Program-made: the position numbers and the translations under genes
Notes under the pieces: generated by a model
The model's database searches: none
Told to the model about the DNA's origin: nothing
The model's input: only the letters and a program-made list of their open reading frames with translations
Source: Limnephilus marmoratus
Taxonomy: Eukaryota; Arthropoda; Insecta; Trichoptera; Limnephilidae
Length of the DNA stretch: 64,000 bases
Reading direction: 5' to 3'
Assembly: GCA_917880885.1 (NCBI GenBank)
Contig: OU862917.1
Location: forward strand, 24,292,104 to 24,356,103
Part shown: piece by piece, positions 33,101 through 45,946 of the stretch
Layout: the number at the start of each line of letters is the position of its first letter
Numbering within the stretch: the stretch's first letter is position 1

Positions 33101-36100
33101 ATTTTTTCAATAGACAATCATTTTTATGCATCAATCATTGTTTGACGTATTTGTCTATAATTTTTTTATAAACTTCTTAGTAGTAAATTTTGAGGTACGT
33201 ATCTATCAAATAACAAATGAAAGAAACAACCAGTGTTCTCTTCTAATATCAAACAAAAATCTTTTAGTAACAAAACAGTTCTTTTATAACAAACAAAACA
33301 ACGAGAAGTAAAAAAAGGAAACTTATTATCTAAGTTGAGTTGACTATTAAACTGAGATGTTATTATCAATTAAATAAAACTATATCTACTCAGTAGATCC
33401 ATTAGATATTACAGATTAATTAACAAAATATACGAATTAGTCAGACTATTAGAAATAACAGATTAATTAACAAAATATACCAATCAAATGAAAGATTTGT
33501 TCAGTTCAAATCACAAGCCATTATTAAGAATTATTTTGAAAATTGCTCCAAGAAGCACAAAATGTCCAAAGAATCGTCTGCTAAACGGCTTCTTATTTTG
33601 TTGGTCAGATAAACAGCCGCTGAGAAGGCCCTTTCGGATTCAACGTTAGTTGGAACCACAGATCTCAGGCTACCTCACGCGCAACGAACGAAACCGACAG
33701 ATCGCAACTCCGTCCGTGTCAGTCCGCGCTTCGAATAAGACGTTTTTATGCTCGAGTGCAATCTCGTTAAACTCGCGAGATCTCGCCCTTTTTTCGTCCG
33801 AGATCAATCTCGCTAAAAAAGCCGAGTTCTCGTGAGAACGAGATCTCGCGAGAACGAGATTGCATTCCCTAGTTGGATCCTAAACGATTTCCCAATACTT
33901 AACCAAAATGAAAAAAAATTACACGATACCTTACAAAATTTTATTAAAAAAAAAATAGGGGACCAAAACTAAACGGAAAAATAATATCTTGTGTCCCAAA
34001 AGAAAGTTGATATTTAGTGGATCGATTTAAAAAAAAAGTAAGGGTTCTATCGAAAAAAGTTTATTAAATACTAAATTCACAATTTGGGAATTTATTTCTG
34101 AAAAATAATATCGTCCAAATGTAAACCCTCACGTTCGCGGCATTCATTTAATCGAAGAGTAAAATTTCTTATGACGGCCTGCCAGTTAGGCTTCGTGATG
34201 GCTGCCATTTCGTGATGGATATTTTCTTTTAATTGTATCAGGGAAGTCGGATTTTTGGCGTACACTTTAGATTTGAGATAACCCCACAGGAAAAAGTCCA
34301 TAGGGATTAGGTCAGGACCACGAGGAGGCAAATTTATATCACCTCTTCTGGAGATCAATTTGCCAGGGAAAATTTCACGAACTCATGGCAGAGACGTATT
34401 GGACGTATGTAATGTTGCTCCGTCTTGCTGAAACCATGTTATTTGGTTATAGCCAGTAAGTTTGTAGGGGTGCAGCATTAGGTCTTTGTGCAAAATGCTC
34501 TGTAACGATGATCTACGCACATTTAAAGCACTTGCGCGCTTCCGAATCGAAAAGTTTGAGTCGTCACGAAAAGACTGATAAACACTCTCTACGTTTTCTA
34601 CCGTTTTCGATGACCTTGGTCGCCCAGATTTTAGTTTCGCCAGCGTTGTACTGATCTCTTCAAACTTTTTGACCCATTTTTGAATGAGAGGAATGCTTGG
34701 CGCATCATTGAATTGACGAAAACCTCAACTATTGCAGAATCTTCTACGCGCTACTGTCACTGTTCGCGCCTTTATTGTTGCATGTGGTTCTTTCTAAGAT
34801 ACCTGTTGTGTGCCCTCTGCCATAATGAGTTCAGTTGAATTCGCCTCGCCGCAAGGGACATAAGTCCTCAATACCGCACCGCTTTTACAGTTAAATAATC
34901 AAACCGCAAACGTAATTCTAAAACCGCAGCTATTCGCGAGTACCATCGCCACGCGTCATCCATTCTCGCTCATGATTTCGCGATCAATTAATTGTTCATT
35001 CCTAATCGCAATTCCCTTCCAAAAATCTCTCCAAACTAACGTACCTACCTTTCCAGTGAACACTGAACGAAGAGGGAAGCAGTCTGGGTAAGTTCGATTT
35101 AAAACATAATAAAATAGATAAGAGCCGCATCCTCATACTGCTCGATCCATTGAGAGGTATCATTTGCTACCCGCCGCAACAGTCACCGAATCACCATTTT
35201 TGTAAAACTTACGCACGCACAACGTGCGGTCGCTCCCGAGAAATGCTTCATAGCGACTAAATTCCCAAGAGCCAGACTACTGATTGACATACCCCCCGCG
35301 CCCCTCGGAAAAGTTGCGTTCACACAGAAAGCAAATCAAATATCAACTTTCCTTTGGGACACCATGTATACTCGGCCCTACATCCAGCGCAATTTACATG
35401 AACGCTCTATGAGTCCCCGGCCTTTTCTTTTCCCCGCTCCATTTAATTATCTACAATATCGAATTAAAACATAATATGCTTTACATGTTCCAATTTCAAC
35501 TTAAAAGAAGCGTGGAAGGTTTTAGGTTCCAAATTCCGGACCATATGTTGTGAATTCCTTTGAGAAGTGTCTTTCGTATCTCCGTGAAAAAATGAACGGA
35601 AAGTTTTCGTCACTTCAATTTCTTTTAGCTTTTGACGATGTTCAACGTTAATGAGTATACAACTAACAAGTATTCTATTCTTGTAATTTGTATGTTTGAG
35701 TAATGTTACATGCTATGTAAGGACCAGAGTATCAAAGTATCCAACCGCTTATTTTCACATTATGAAAACATGTAAATTCGATTAAAAAAACGGTCGCGGA
35801 ATAAAAATCATAACAAGACATAAAAAATTAGGAGTTCAAAATTAATTACAGCATGAAAATTTTTAACTGTTTCAAAATAATAATAATAATAGTTTATTCC
35901 ATAATGTACGTAGGGGTAGTGCAATGCTATACATATTTCGAAAAATAACAATAAATACGTACACAACGGACCGCCCGTTTCTGCACAGAGTCATGGGTTT
36001 TTTTAGGTATTTTGGAGCTCCAGACCAGAGGTGGCTGCCAAAATCAACCGTGGGGCGCACTTGCGATTTGTACAGGGTTAGCAGTTGTGTACTATTAAAG

Positions 36101-39100
36101 TATCCGCGGGCCCTGTACAGTACGCCCAGTTTCTGAGAGGCTAACTTAACTCTGGTTTCGATGGAGCCCCCGTACTGAGCTGGTCCCTTAGAGTTACACC
36201 AATCATATCGATGAAGGTCCTGTTCGGAAGATTGCTTCCGTTGAAGGAGACTAGATTTTCATTTTGATCCCTTTTAGACGTTATCAAACATGATTGGGTC
36301 TTTGAAACATTAAATTAATTTTATTAATAATATTTTTAAAATATGCAAATATCCATTTATGAGGATATTTGACTGTCTCCCGAATCCAGAGGGCCATCGG
36401 GGGGGACTTAATTCAGGCAGCCATGGCATTAATGATGGTATTCTTCGATTGGCGTAGTCTTCGCCATAAGCTTCCCATACGGTGGCGGAGAATTGCTCTG
36501 AAAAAGTGCACTCGTCCCTCCAGAAACATTTTCGAGGCGCTGCTATATCTCGGTAGCCGGAATAATTGGCGATAAGCATTATTGTAAGCAACGTTTAGCT
36601 TACGACATTAGGATATAGCCTAATAATCTACTTAAGATTTCATAAATCACAAAAAGTAATTAATCACTCGGACCCATAAGCTTGTTTTCACGACAATATA
36701 ATATTGCCACACTACATATGATGTATGAGGCGTATCTGACTTATTTTAATAAAGATAGTTGTTCAAGAAAAATCAGTTGCCTGTAGAAAATCACCACGAG
36801 AAATAATATTAGCATGACCAAAATTTCGATAATAAAACCGTTACATACTGGTTCAAAATCGATCACAATTCCATGATCTTCCTTATTCGGTCTTAGTCCC
36901 TTAACTCCGTCCAGGACCTTGGGGTCTGTCTCGAGGAAGTGTGGCAATGAGACCATGAGGGGGGCGTTCACGCACTTGGTAAGGTCCATCAGACCCTTGG
37001 GCGGGCAGGTCGTGGGGGTGTCACAAAAGCATTGGTGTTTGGGTTCGTTGCTCAAGTCTCCCAAATTGGTGACATAGCGATTGGTGGGGATGCCAGAGTA
37101 TACTGATTTGCTGTCGTACCATGCTCCTAGAGATCTGAAATACGAATGCTTATTATTTTTAAAATACACTAAAGCTGTCATATGAGAACAAAGTGTTGGC
37201 TGCCATTAAAGGGCATACACAAAATTAGTTACATTTATCACTGTAAAAGAGATTATTCGTAGTCGGTGGAGTTACGTACTTGGTTTTTATTTTATTTACA
37301 CCCATTTCATAAGAATCTGATGATTTACTCATTTATTGACGAACCCTTCTTTTTCAACTTTATTAAAAAAGTGAATATCTCAATGTCACTTTAGTTGAAC
37401 TTGTTTCTGTCTTAAAATGATGTACCGATATTTTAAGCTTTACTATAAACACATAAGAACACGTAACAGTAAGTATGATTTTCTGACCTGCAGATATCAG
37501 GAGTGAAGGAAACTAGTTGGTCTTTTTCAGTGAGGAAAGGCGCAAATATTGTGGCGTCAGTCCCATCGTAGTCATTGCACTCCGGCCCTGACCACACTGA
37601 CTGGGAAGTCTCGCCGTTGAACTCCACCACCTTGCCGACGTCCCTGATGTTCTTGATGCCGCGGAGCACCTTGAACTTTGGTTCCTCGATGGTACCATTT
37701 TTCTGCAATAAAAAGTTGTGTTAAATCTTCAAGCAACTTCTATGGTTGTGTTGAGAGAGACTGAGCCTGCGATGGATGGATTCCGCTGGATTAACGCAGG
37801 GCAGGGACGCCTGGACCTGGAGGTCCTCTTGATTCGAATAATGATGTAATTTTATAATAAGATAGGGCGAAGCCGATGATTTTTGGTGGGTGTACTCCAT
37901 GGGTTAACGTTAATCGCATTGGTAATCCAAATATATGTAATGATTTTCGTTTATATTTCATTCACTGCTAGTCTGGATATCCTCCAATCCTATCCTAAAA
38001 AAATAGGTTGGCAACAGTCATAAAGGCGGAAACACACTTGTGTGGTGTGGTGTGTCGTGGCGCGCCAGAAGCACATCGGTTTCATACATTTATTATGGTT
38101 AGAGACATATTTGTAGGTTGTGGCGTGTCGACAAGCGACGACGATGATTGGTTAATTTGTAGTCACGACACACCACACCCAGGGCCGGATTAACCATGTC
38201 GAGGCCCCTAGGCAATCCACGTCTCGGGGCCCCCCCTTTACCAATGGCGGGCAAGGGGGGGGTGGTTGAAGGGGCCTCCTTGTTCCCAAGGGAACAAGAT
38301 TTGATCAAGGTTAAATCCTTGACAAGGCTTTAAGGGGGTTTCTGAATGTACAACATGTCGAGAGTATTGTGTCAAAATTTCAAGTAAATCGGAGCAAAAC
38401 TAACGAAGATACAGTGTTTCAAGCGACTGACCCTCATGCTCGATTCAAGTATATTTCGAGTAAAAAAAATTTCAATTTAAAAAAAATCAGTAATGTTGTA
38501 ACAAATAGAAGGAAAGAAAAGTAAAATACAACTAAGTTTATATGTTTGTTTTAATTATAGACTTTTTATTTATTATTTGTGCATGATATGAACATTAGTA
38601 ATTTATTGGGTTATTATAATTTGTTGTTTTGTTTAATGCGTGTACATAATGTTATTAACATGTAAATCGTCCTAATAAAAAATTGAAACATCTTGAAAGC
38701 TGACTTTTTCCGAAACTTCGTTGCTCACTAATTGAAGTAAGTAATTTTTTCTCGGGACGCGGGGCCTCTAGCCGATGCGGGGCCCCTAGGCAGTTGCCTA
38801 CTCTGCCTTAGGGATAATCCGGTACTGACCACACCACACAAATGTGTACGACGCTTTAGGAACATTGAAAAAGGATTTATAATAAATAGATCGATGGGTG
38901 TAAGAAAATCTGCCGGTGTCCAAGAAAATGGTTTCAAAATATCTCTTATCAAAGGAAAATAAAAAAATAATCTCTTTCATTTGTGTTATTACGAAAATTT
39001 TATCTTTTTCACAGATGATCCCCTTAAGCAAAGAAACAAGATATTTTACTTTTGGTTTACAGGGATTATAAATGAACATTTTAATCTTTTATATAATAAT

Positions 39101-42100
39101 ATTTTTATAATAACACTAATAATCTAAACGAAAGTATGAAAGAGAATAAGATACTGAAAAATAGAAAAAGATATGGTATACGAGAGCTATCTAGGTTACA
39201 AACCAGTTCTTAGAACGATTGTTTCAAATGAAAAAGGTAGTTGCCTGTGATATGGCTGAATTAGTAAAAGCGCACGTCCAGGTCAGACGAGAGATTCTAG
39301 GTTCGAGTCCCAGTTGCTACCATTATCTTTTTCTATTTTTCTGTGCCTTGTTCTAAAAAAAAAAAAAAACCACAGACAAAACACTTTAACCATAGATAAA
39401 ACTTACTACTAAGCTATTGGTGGAAAAGAGCCAAAAAATATAGATGATGCAAAAATATAGACAGTGAACAATCTCGATAAATTTTATCTGTGCTTTTCCA
39501 ACAAGCCACTTACATGTCCAGTATGCATCCATGTTTATGAATAGCTATGAAGTGTACCGCTAACGCAGGAAATCTCTTTAATGTGTTTACTGCTACACTA
39601 ACCTGGGGCTTAGGAATTGCGCCATTAATCAGGAACCGTTTACACGTTCGTACTGCAACCACTCACTAGTATGGGAACAATTTCTTCTCTATTTTTTTTT
39701 TTCCTATTTATTTTAAGTCACCACTCGCATGTACTGTACGCTTCCAAATAATAAGTTATCACTATAATGGAATATTCTTGATTACTTCACTTTTTGTGTT
39801 CTCTGATAATAGTATTTACTGAGAGCACCTACAGTAGCCACTTCTGTTTCCTTTCTTACCGTTTCTATAATTATATTTATTTAGTTTTCTTTGTTTTGTG
39901 TACTTGATTTTTATTGGTTTTGTAATTGTTTATTGGGTACCCGGTTAACATTGCAGCGGAAAAATTCTTTAGAAACTCCCAGAGATGAAAGCTGAACCAG
40001 CGTTATGTCTCGTCCATATCCCCACTATTGGGGGTGGTTTGTGACCCAGTCCCTGCATGCGGACACTGGAGAGAAGCCGACCCGGAGCGCTGTCTCATGG
40101 ATCGCCCGCGCCTCCCCTGGGGAGAGGTGTGGGTCGTAAGGGTGTCTCGCGCGAGTAAGGGGACCCTCCGCCCTGCCTCCGACAACCCGACGCTGTCCTT
40201 CCTAGAGTCTTTGGGGTTCTGCCACCCACTTCCAAATAGCAGTGTCGTCAATGCATCACCGGGAAGTTGGCTTAGGGGCGCGGAAACCGACCCTCAAGCA
40301 TGACTTTCCTGAAAACATGCACCTCTCAACAGGACTGCCGGGTGTATCTGTGACACATTCCCTCCCTACCAGCAACCACATGAAAATTGAGTGATGTCTT
40401 TTATGTACAATAAATTGGCAGGGTAGGCATCCCGCCTACACTTGAAAATTTTATTTATCCCCTCTGCTTTTCCCCAAAGAAAGAGGTAATATATATATTT
40501 ATTTAATTATTTAATACTAACCTGTACATATAAAGCACTTGCATACTGCTCGCTAACACCGTATGCGGGGACATTGGGGGTCTAGCTTCGTTTAATTAAA
40601 TGTAGAGACGTTCAATTAAAAAAAATTAGCTTCCTTGTGAGAGCCCTGAAGGAGTAACCATAAGTTACTTATACCGGGGCGGGTATGCGGTGGAAACCTC
40701 CAGTGTGCCTTGTTCTTTTTCACATTTTCGTTTAAATTATTAGTGTTATTTTCTTCTACAAAGATGCATTCTATAAAATATTTAAAAAATATTTATGCAT
40801 TTATTACCCGTCCAAATATTGAGAATCGTATCTGGTTGTTACCGAAGATTTCTATGTCCTTCGCTTCCTTCTTAATAGCAGTGCAGACGGCTTTAGGTGC
40901 AAAGTCCGTCCTGTCACAGTTGATGATGATCCCATCGAAGAAGATATCCTTGACTTTGGCTGTCAGGAAGATGGTCTCGGGGTTGTCGAATATACCGTTG
41001 ATGGCCTTGCCCACGAGGCTCAGCATGGCTGGTTTGTCTCTGGCGACTGCTACTGCGGTGGCCTGAAAACATAGAAAAAATCTGAAAACATGGAAAAGGA
41101 CTGAAAACATAAAAATGTAGAATGAAACAAGTACTTTGTTCAAAAACCACTTGATTTTTATTTATATTTGTCGACCGGTTTCGGTTGAACTCAACCTTCT
41201 TCAGGACAATAAACATATAAACTATTTATTATTACTATTTATTATATAATATTATTGTCCTGAAGAAGGTTAAGTTCAACCGAAACCGGTCGACAAATAT
41301 AAATAAAAATAAAGTGGTTTTTAAACAAAGTACGTGTTTCATTCTATATAATGTCAAGCCACAAAGTGTTTGCTTTCTACGATAATTTAACATAAAAATG
41401 TATTGAAAACATAAAAATGTTTTTTTTACATTAGCTCCACGCAGGAGGCCCTGGGGAAAATAATTCCCCTCAGGGCCTTTGTCATCTTTGGGGATGCTAT
41501 GTGGAGGGTCTTTTTAGGAAAGGAAGTTCTAGGAAGGAAAAGGGTATTAGAGGTGGGTAGGAATCTGAGGGTCAGTGTATCCAGAAGTGACGGACGTATG
41601 AATCCATCCCTCCCACTGCGGTGCAAAGTGATGTTCTGAGAGCGTACGGCTGTAGAAGTCAAAGGGACTCCCCCAACCATTCTCTCCTGATCCGGCCTAC
41701 CAGGTAGCTGGCACCGCCAAGACCCGAACAAACCTCACCCCATGAACCCGGGCACCCCTGCTAAGTCACTAAACGTACGAACCACTGGGGTAGAGGTGTT
41801 GGTTACCCAATAAATGGTTCCCGGGGCGGCGGTAGCCATACCAGCTTACCAAATTGAAAAATGCACTGAAAACATTGAATTTTACTGACAACATAAAAAA
41901 AATGTTCTAAAAACATTGAATTTTACTGAAAACATAAAAAAAAATGTACTGAAAACATTGAATTTTACTGAAAACATAAAAAAAATATACTGAAAACATG
42001 GAAATGTACTGAAAACCTATAAAGTACAGAAAACATGGAAATGTACTAAAAACATGGAAATGTACTGAAAACATAGAAATGTACTGAAAACATAGAAATT

Positions 42101-45100
42101 TACTGAAAATATGGAAATGTACTGAAAACCTATGAAAATGTTGTGCTAATCTTGAAATTAACTGAAACAAAAAGGTGAACTTAGAACAAACACATTTTCT
42201 AAGCCATTGGATTTATTTGGAGAATGTTTAAATCTTTTTATTGCCGTGGAGGCACTATCTCCCAAATTGTAACGTATTTTATCTGTACAGAGTAAATAGA
42301 ACACTCAGCTTCTTAAAAGTCAAAAAGGCAATTGAATTCTTGAAATTGAAACGAACTTCTCACCACCATGAAGATGTGCGGCGTGACTATGATCTCATCT
42401 CCAGTCAGGCCAGGTCCCGACTTTTCCTGCTTGAAGAGGAATGTGTCCCGTCTGTTGTAAGTGATGGCGTCCTCTTCTTCTATGTCTACCATGTTCACTT
42501 TCTCCTTCCATTCCCTAAAATATTTTATAATAATCACCGTAAATAAGTAATCTGTAAATCGCGATATTTTTTGGCAAAATTCGCAATATTTTTTTTGGCA
42601 AAATTCGAATTATTGTTGGTGGTAGGCAGTGTTATTATTCAGCAAAGTCACGGTATTTTGCAACAGAGGGGATTTTTTTACATTACCTCCACACAGGAGG
42701 CCCTGAGGAAAATAATTCCTCCCAGGGCCTATGTCATCTTTGGGGATGCTGTGTGGAGGGTCTTTTTAAGAAAGGAAGGAGAGGAAGTTCTGGGAAGGAA
42801 AAGGGCATTATGGGTGGGTAGGAATCTGGGGGTCAGTGTGTCCAGGAATGACAGACGTTTGAATTCATCCCTCCAACTGCGGTGCAAGGCAATGTTCCGA
42901 GAGATTACTGCTGGAGAAGTCAAAGGGACTCCCTCTATCATTATCTCCCGATCAGGCCCTCTACACAGCTGGTGGGCAGACGCGTCCGCCTCCAAGACCT
43001 GGACAAACCTCACTCTGTGAACCCTGTCACCTTGCTACGTCACCGAACGTAGCGAACCGTGACTATGGAAGAGGTGTTGGTTTTCCAATAAATGGTTCCC
43101 GGGGCGGCGGTACCCATATCAGCCACCTAAATTGAGTTTGAGGATGTTAAATTAACTTTCTGATGTTATGCAGTAAATAATAAAAAATAATAAAAGGCTA
43201 GTTCCCTGTGGTTACAATAATTACCGAGAGACCTAGACGGAAGATAATTAATTATACCTACTGAGTAGAGTGTAGCACAATGTCATTAACGTGTCAAACT
43301 TTGTGCTGAATCATTTTTTTTTTACAGGTAATTTTTTTTTTCTACCTATAAGTAAAGTATTAGTACCCCACGTACAATTGTAATGTTATATTTCGCATTA
43401 GTCAGAAGTGCACTGGAACATGCTTCTCCAATTTGGGACCCGCAGTACTGTACATCGAAACATGTTCGGACCGGTCAGTGGTTGAGTGGGCATCGCGTTT
43501 GGGTCTCACCCGGGCGTCCCGTGTTCGAATCCTCGGCTGGCTAAGTCCTCCATCACAACCCAAGCAACATTTTCGGCTTTCTATGGTGGTAGTAGGAGAT
43601 TTTCAAACATTGTTGGGTTATACGTAACACGGGAATGTTTGTCTTTCTTTTAAAAAAATTAAAAAAATAAATGTTCAAAACAAATTTATAAAATATCGTA
43701 CCTTCATATTCAACAATAACTTCGAATGTACATTTGTTAATAACTAGTAAATACACACAAATTCAAGATAACCACATTTGTATAACGCAAAAATGAATCC
43801 AAAATTACACATTTTTTTGGTTATTCACCGGAATTATTATTATTTTTTTTAATTCTATGATTGAGATATCCTTAAATAAAAGAGAAAAATGCTAATTTTA
43901 CGAAGAAAACTTCCTCGGAAAGGTTTTCACTTTGTTGGTATTATTTATTTTAATGAAAAGACAAATAATTTGTTTACGTCACTTTTATTTATATACAATC
44001 AACATGTTTCATGAACGATGTTCACATCATCAGGATCAAATGTATACTAAACATAAAATTAAACATAGATCACATATCGGTGGAAAGGGTAGGAGGTAGA
44101 GGAAGGGGTAAGAGTGGGGAAGTTTATTTAAATTAATTATTAAACATGTTGATTGTACTTATATAAGTAAAAGTGGTGTAAACAAAGTTATTTGTCTTTT
44201 CATTAAAAGAAAAATCCTTTCATAAAAGGACTGTGTTTTTTTAATTGTGAAGTTTCTGGAAATTTTTATTACAATTTATCAAGTTTTATTACAATTTTTT
44301 TCTAACTTTCTCGTATTTGAAGCTTAAGATGTTGCAATTTTTAAACACTGAATACGAGAAAAGGCTCATACTGAACCGGGGCTACCGAAGTGGCTCAGTA
44401 GCAGGTACTTAATGAAGCTGATGTAGGTACTTGTGCAGACAAACACTCCTTGCTTCATCTACATTCAAACATAATTTTTTTCTTCAAAATTTTAATATAA
44501 AAAAAATGTAGGCCTACACTTTTTGCTTCATCCACATTTCAAATCGCTTGGTACTTTCACCAATTACATGCCTGCAGTGGGTAAATGCTAGTACTAATGT
44601 ATATTTCGAATACAAAAATTTAAAAGGCTTAGTTTTAAAAATGGTATTTGTTTTTTCAACATCTTCAAAATTAAGAAACACAGGACATTTAAAATACCTT
44701 GAAAAAATTCCAAAATTCGGTGAGAAATTATTATTGGTAACAGTGTATACAAAAGATAAATAAATCTTTTTGGTTGGAAGAGCAATTTATATATCTTCCA
44801 AACAACTCTTTTTTGTCAGTTACTACATTAGTAAGGTTTTCACATACACGGTTGTTCATCAATTGTATAAAACATTCACGACGTTTTTTTAGTAAGGCTG
44901 TAAGAATTTATTTAGAAGTTACAGCAGATGAATATTTGTATCATTGGTTGTGATCCAAGTTTTTATAACATTTTTATGTCTGCAGTATATCGATACGTTT
45001 TTATATTTGATTTCCATAGACTTACAGAAATAATTATGATTTTTGGTGCCATGAATATAATGAAGTGGGAGCATGTCTCTGCGCAAGCCTAGTTTTGCAG

Positions 45101-45189
45101 GGAGGAACCTCAAGCATAATATTATTTATTCTATTGTTAAACTGATTTTCCGTTTTTGTAATTTGAACGTTTCGGGAAAATATATTTTG

Positions 45190-45247
<58 letters not shown>

Positions 45248-45249
45248 CA

Positions 45250-45280
<31 letters not shown>

Positions 45281-45897
45281 TACTTATTGTCGAAATATTG
45301 ATTAATAATCGATAATAATAATTAATAATAATCGTTTCCCATAACTTTATCAAAACTAAAAGATCACACGGATGGCATTTCTAAGGTGTCACACTATAAA
45401 ATACAATCGTATTTTAATGAAAACGGGCACTTAAATGGAATGAAAACAATAATGTTGTGATCAAAAGGGTTTCTTTCATAATTATTTGATAGTCACTTTA
45501 ATATTGCATAAGAAAGATTCGCTCTAATGCAATCGCTTATAAATCTTTGTTTTTTTTTCTCATTGTTTATTTTTTACACCCATAAAAAAAAAAAAAACCT
45601 AAGGACATGTATTTTTTTAATTTTATAAAACTAATGATATAATGAATGATAACATTTTGTCTAATCTCTCAACACTTTGTTATTAATTCATATATTTTTA
45701 TCACTTATTATTTTGTCTGTTTATCATTTTATTTTTAAATTTTATGATTTTGCTTTTACTTAACTGTTTTGCATGACCGATATTTGCGTGTGTTATTTTT
45801 ATTAAATTGTGAAATTATTAACCCCGATACAGGCGAACCCTAGTGGGGTTAATAATTACATGCTAAAAATATATGTACATAAATTGTGAAGAAGCAA

Positions 45898-45946
<49 letters not shown>

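Larger units (their letters stand above)
41063..42170 (-). repeat. 19-bp minisatellite in SNMP1 intron 3, split by two elements
   Basis: Tandem units of TACTGAAAACATAGAAATG type occur at 41063-41118 (three), around 41385-41415 (two), and 41862-42150 (about fourteen). On the gene strand each unit contains TTTTCAG or a close variant. A long-inverted-repeat element (41121-41345) and a family B element (41422-41860) break up the array. Confidence 0.85.

Noticed and set aside
40003..40303. Overlapping 82- and 91-aa frames in the GC-rich block
   Set aside because: Open on both strands with no domain; composition explains both.
41907..42170. - strand frame rich in F/Y/S/H repeats
   Set aside because: Direct translation of the 19-bp intronic minisatellite.
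45126..45353. [10 protein letters not shown] frames on both strands
   Set aside because: TA microsatellite translation.
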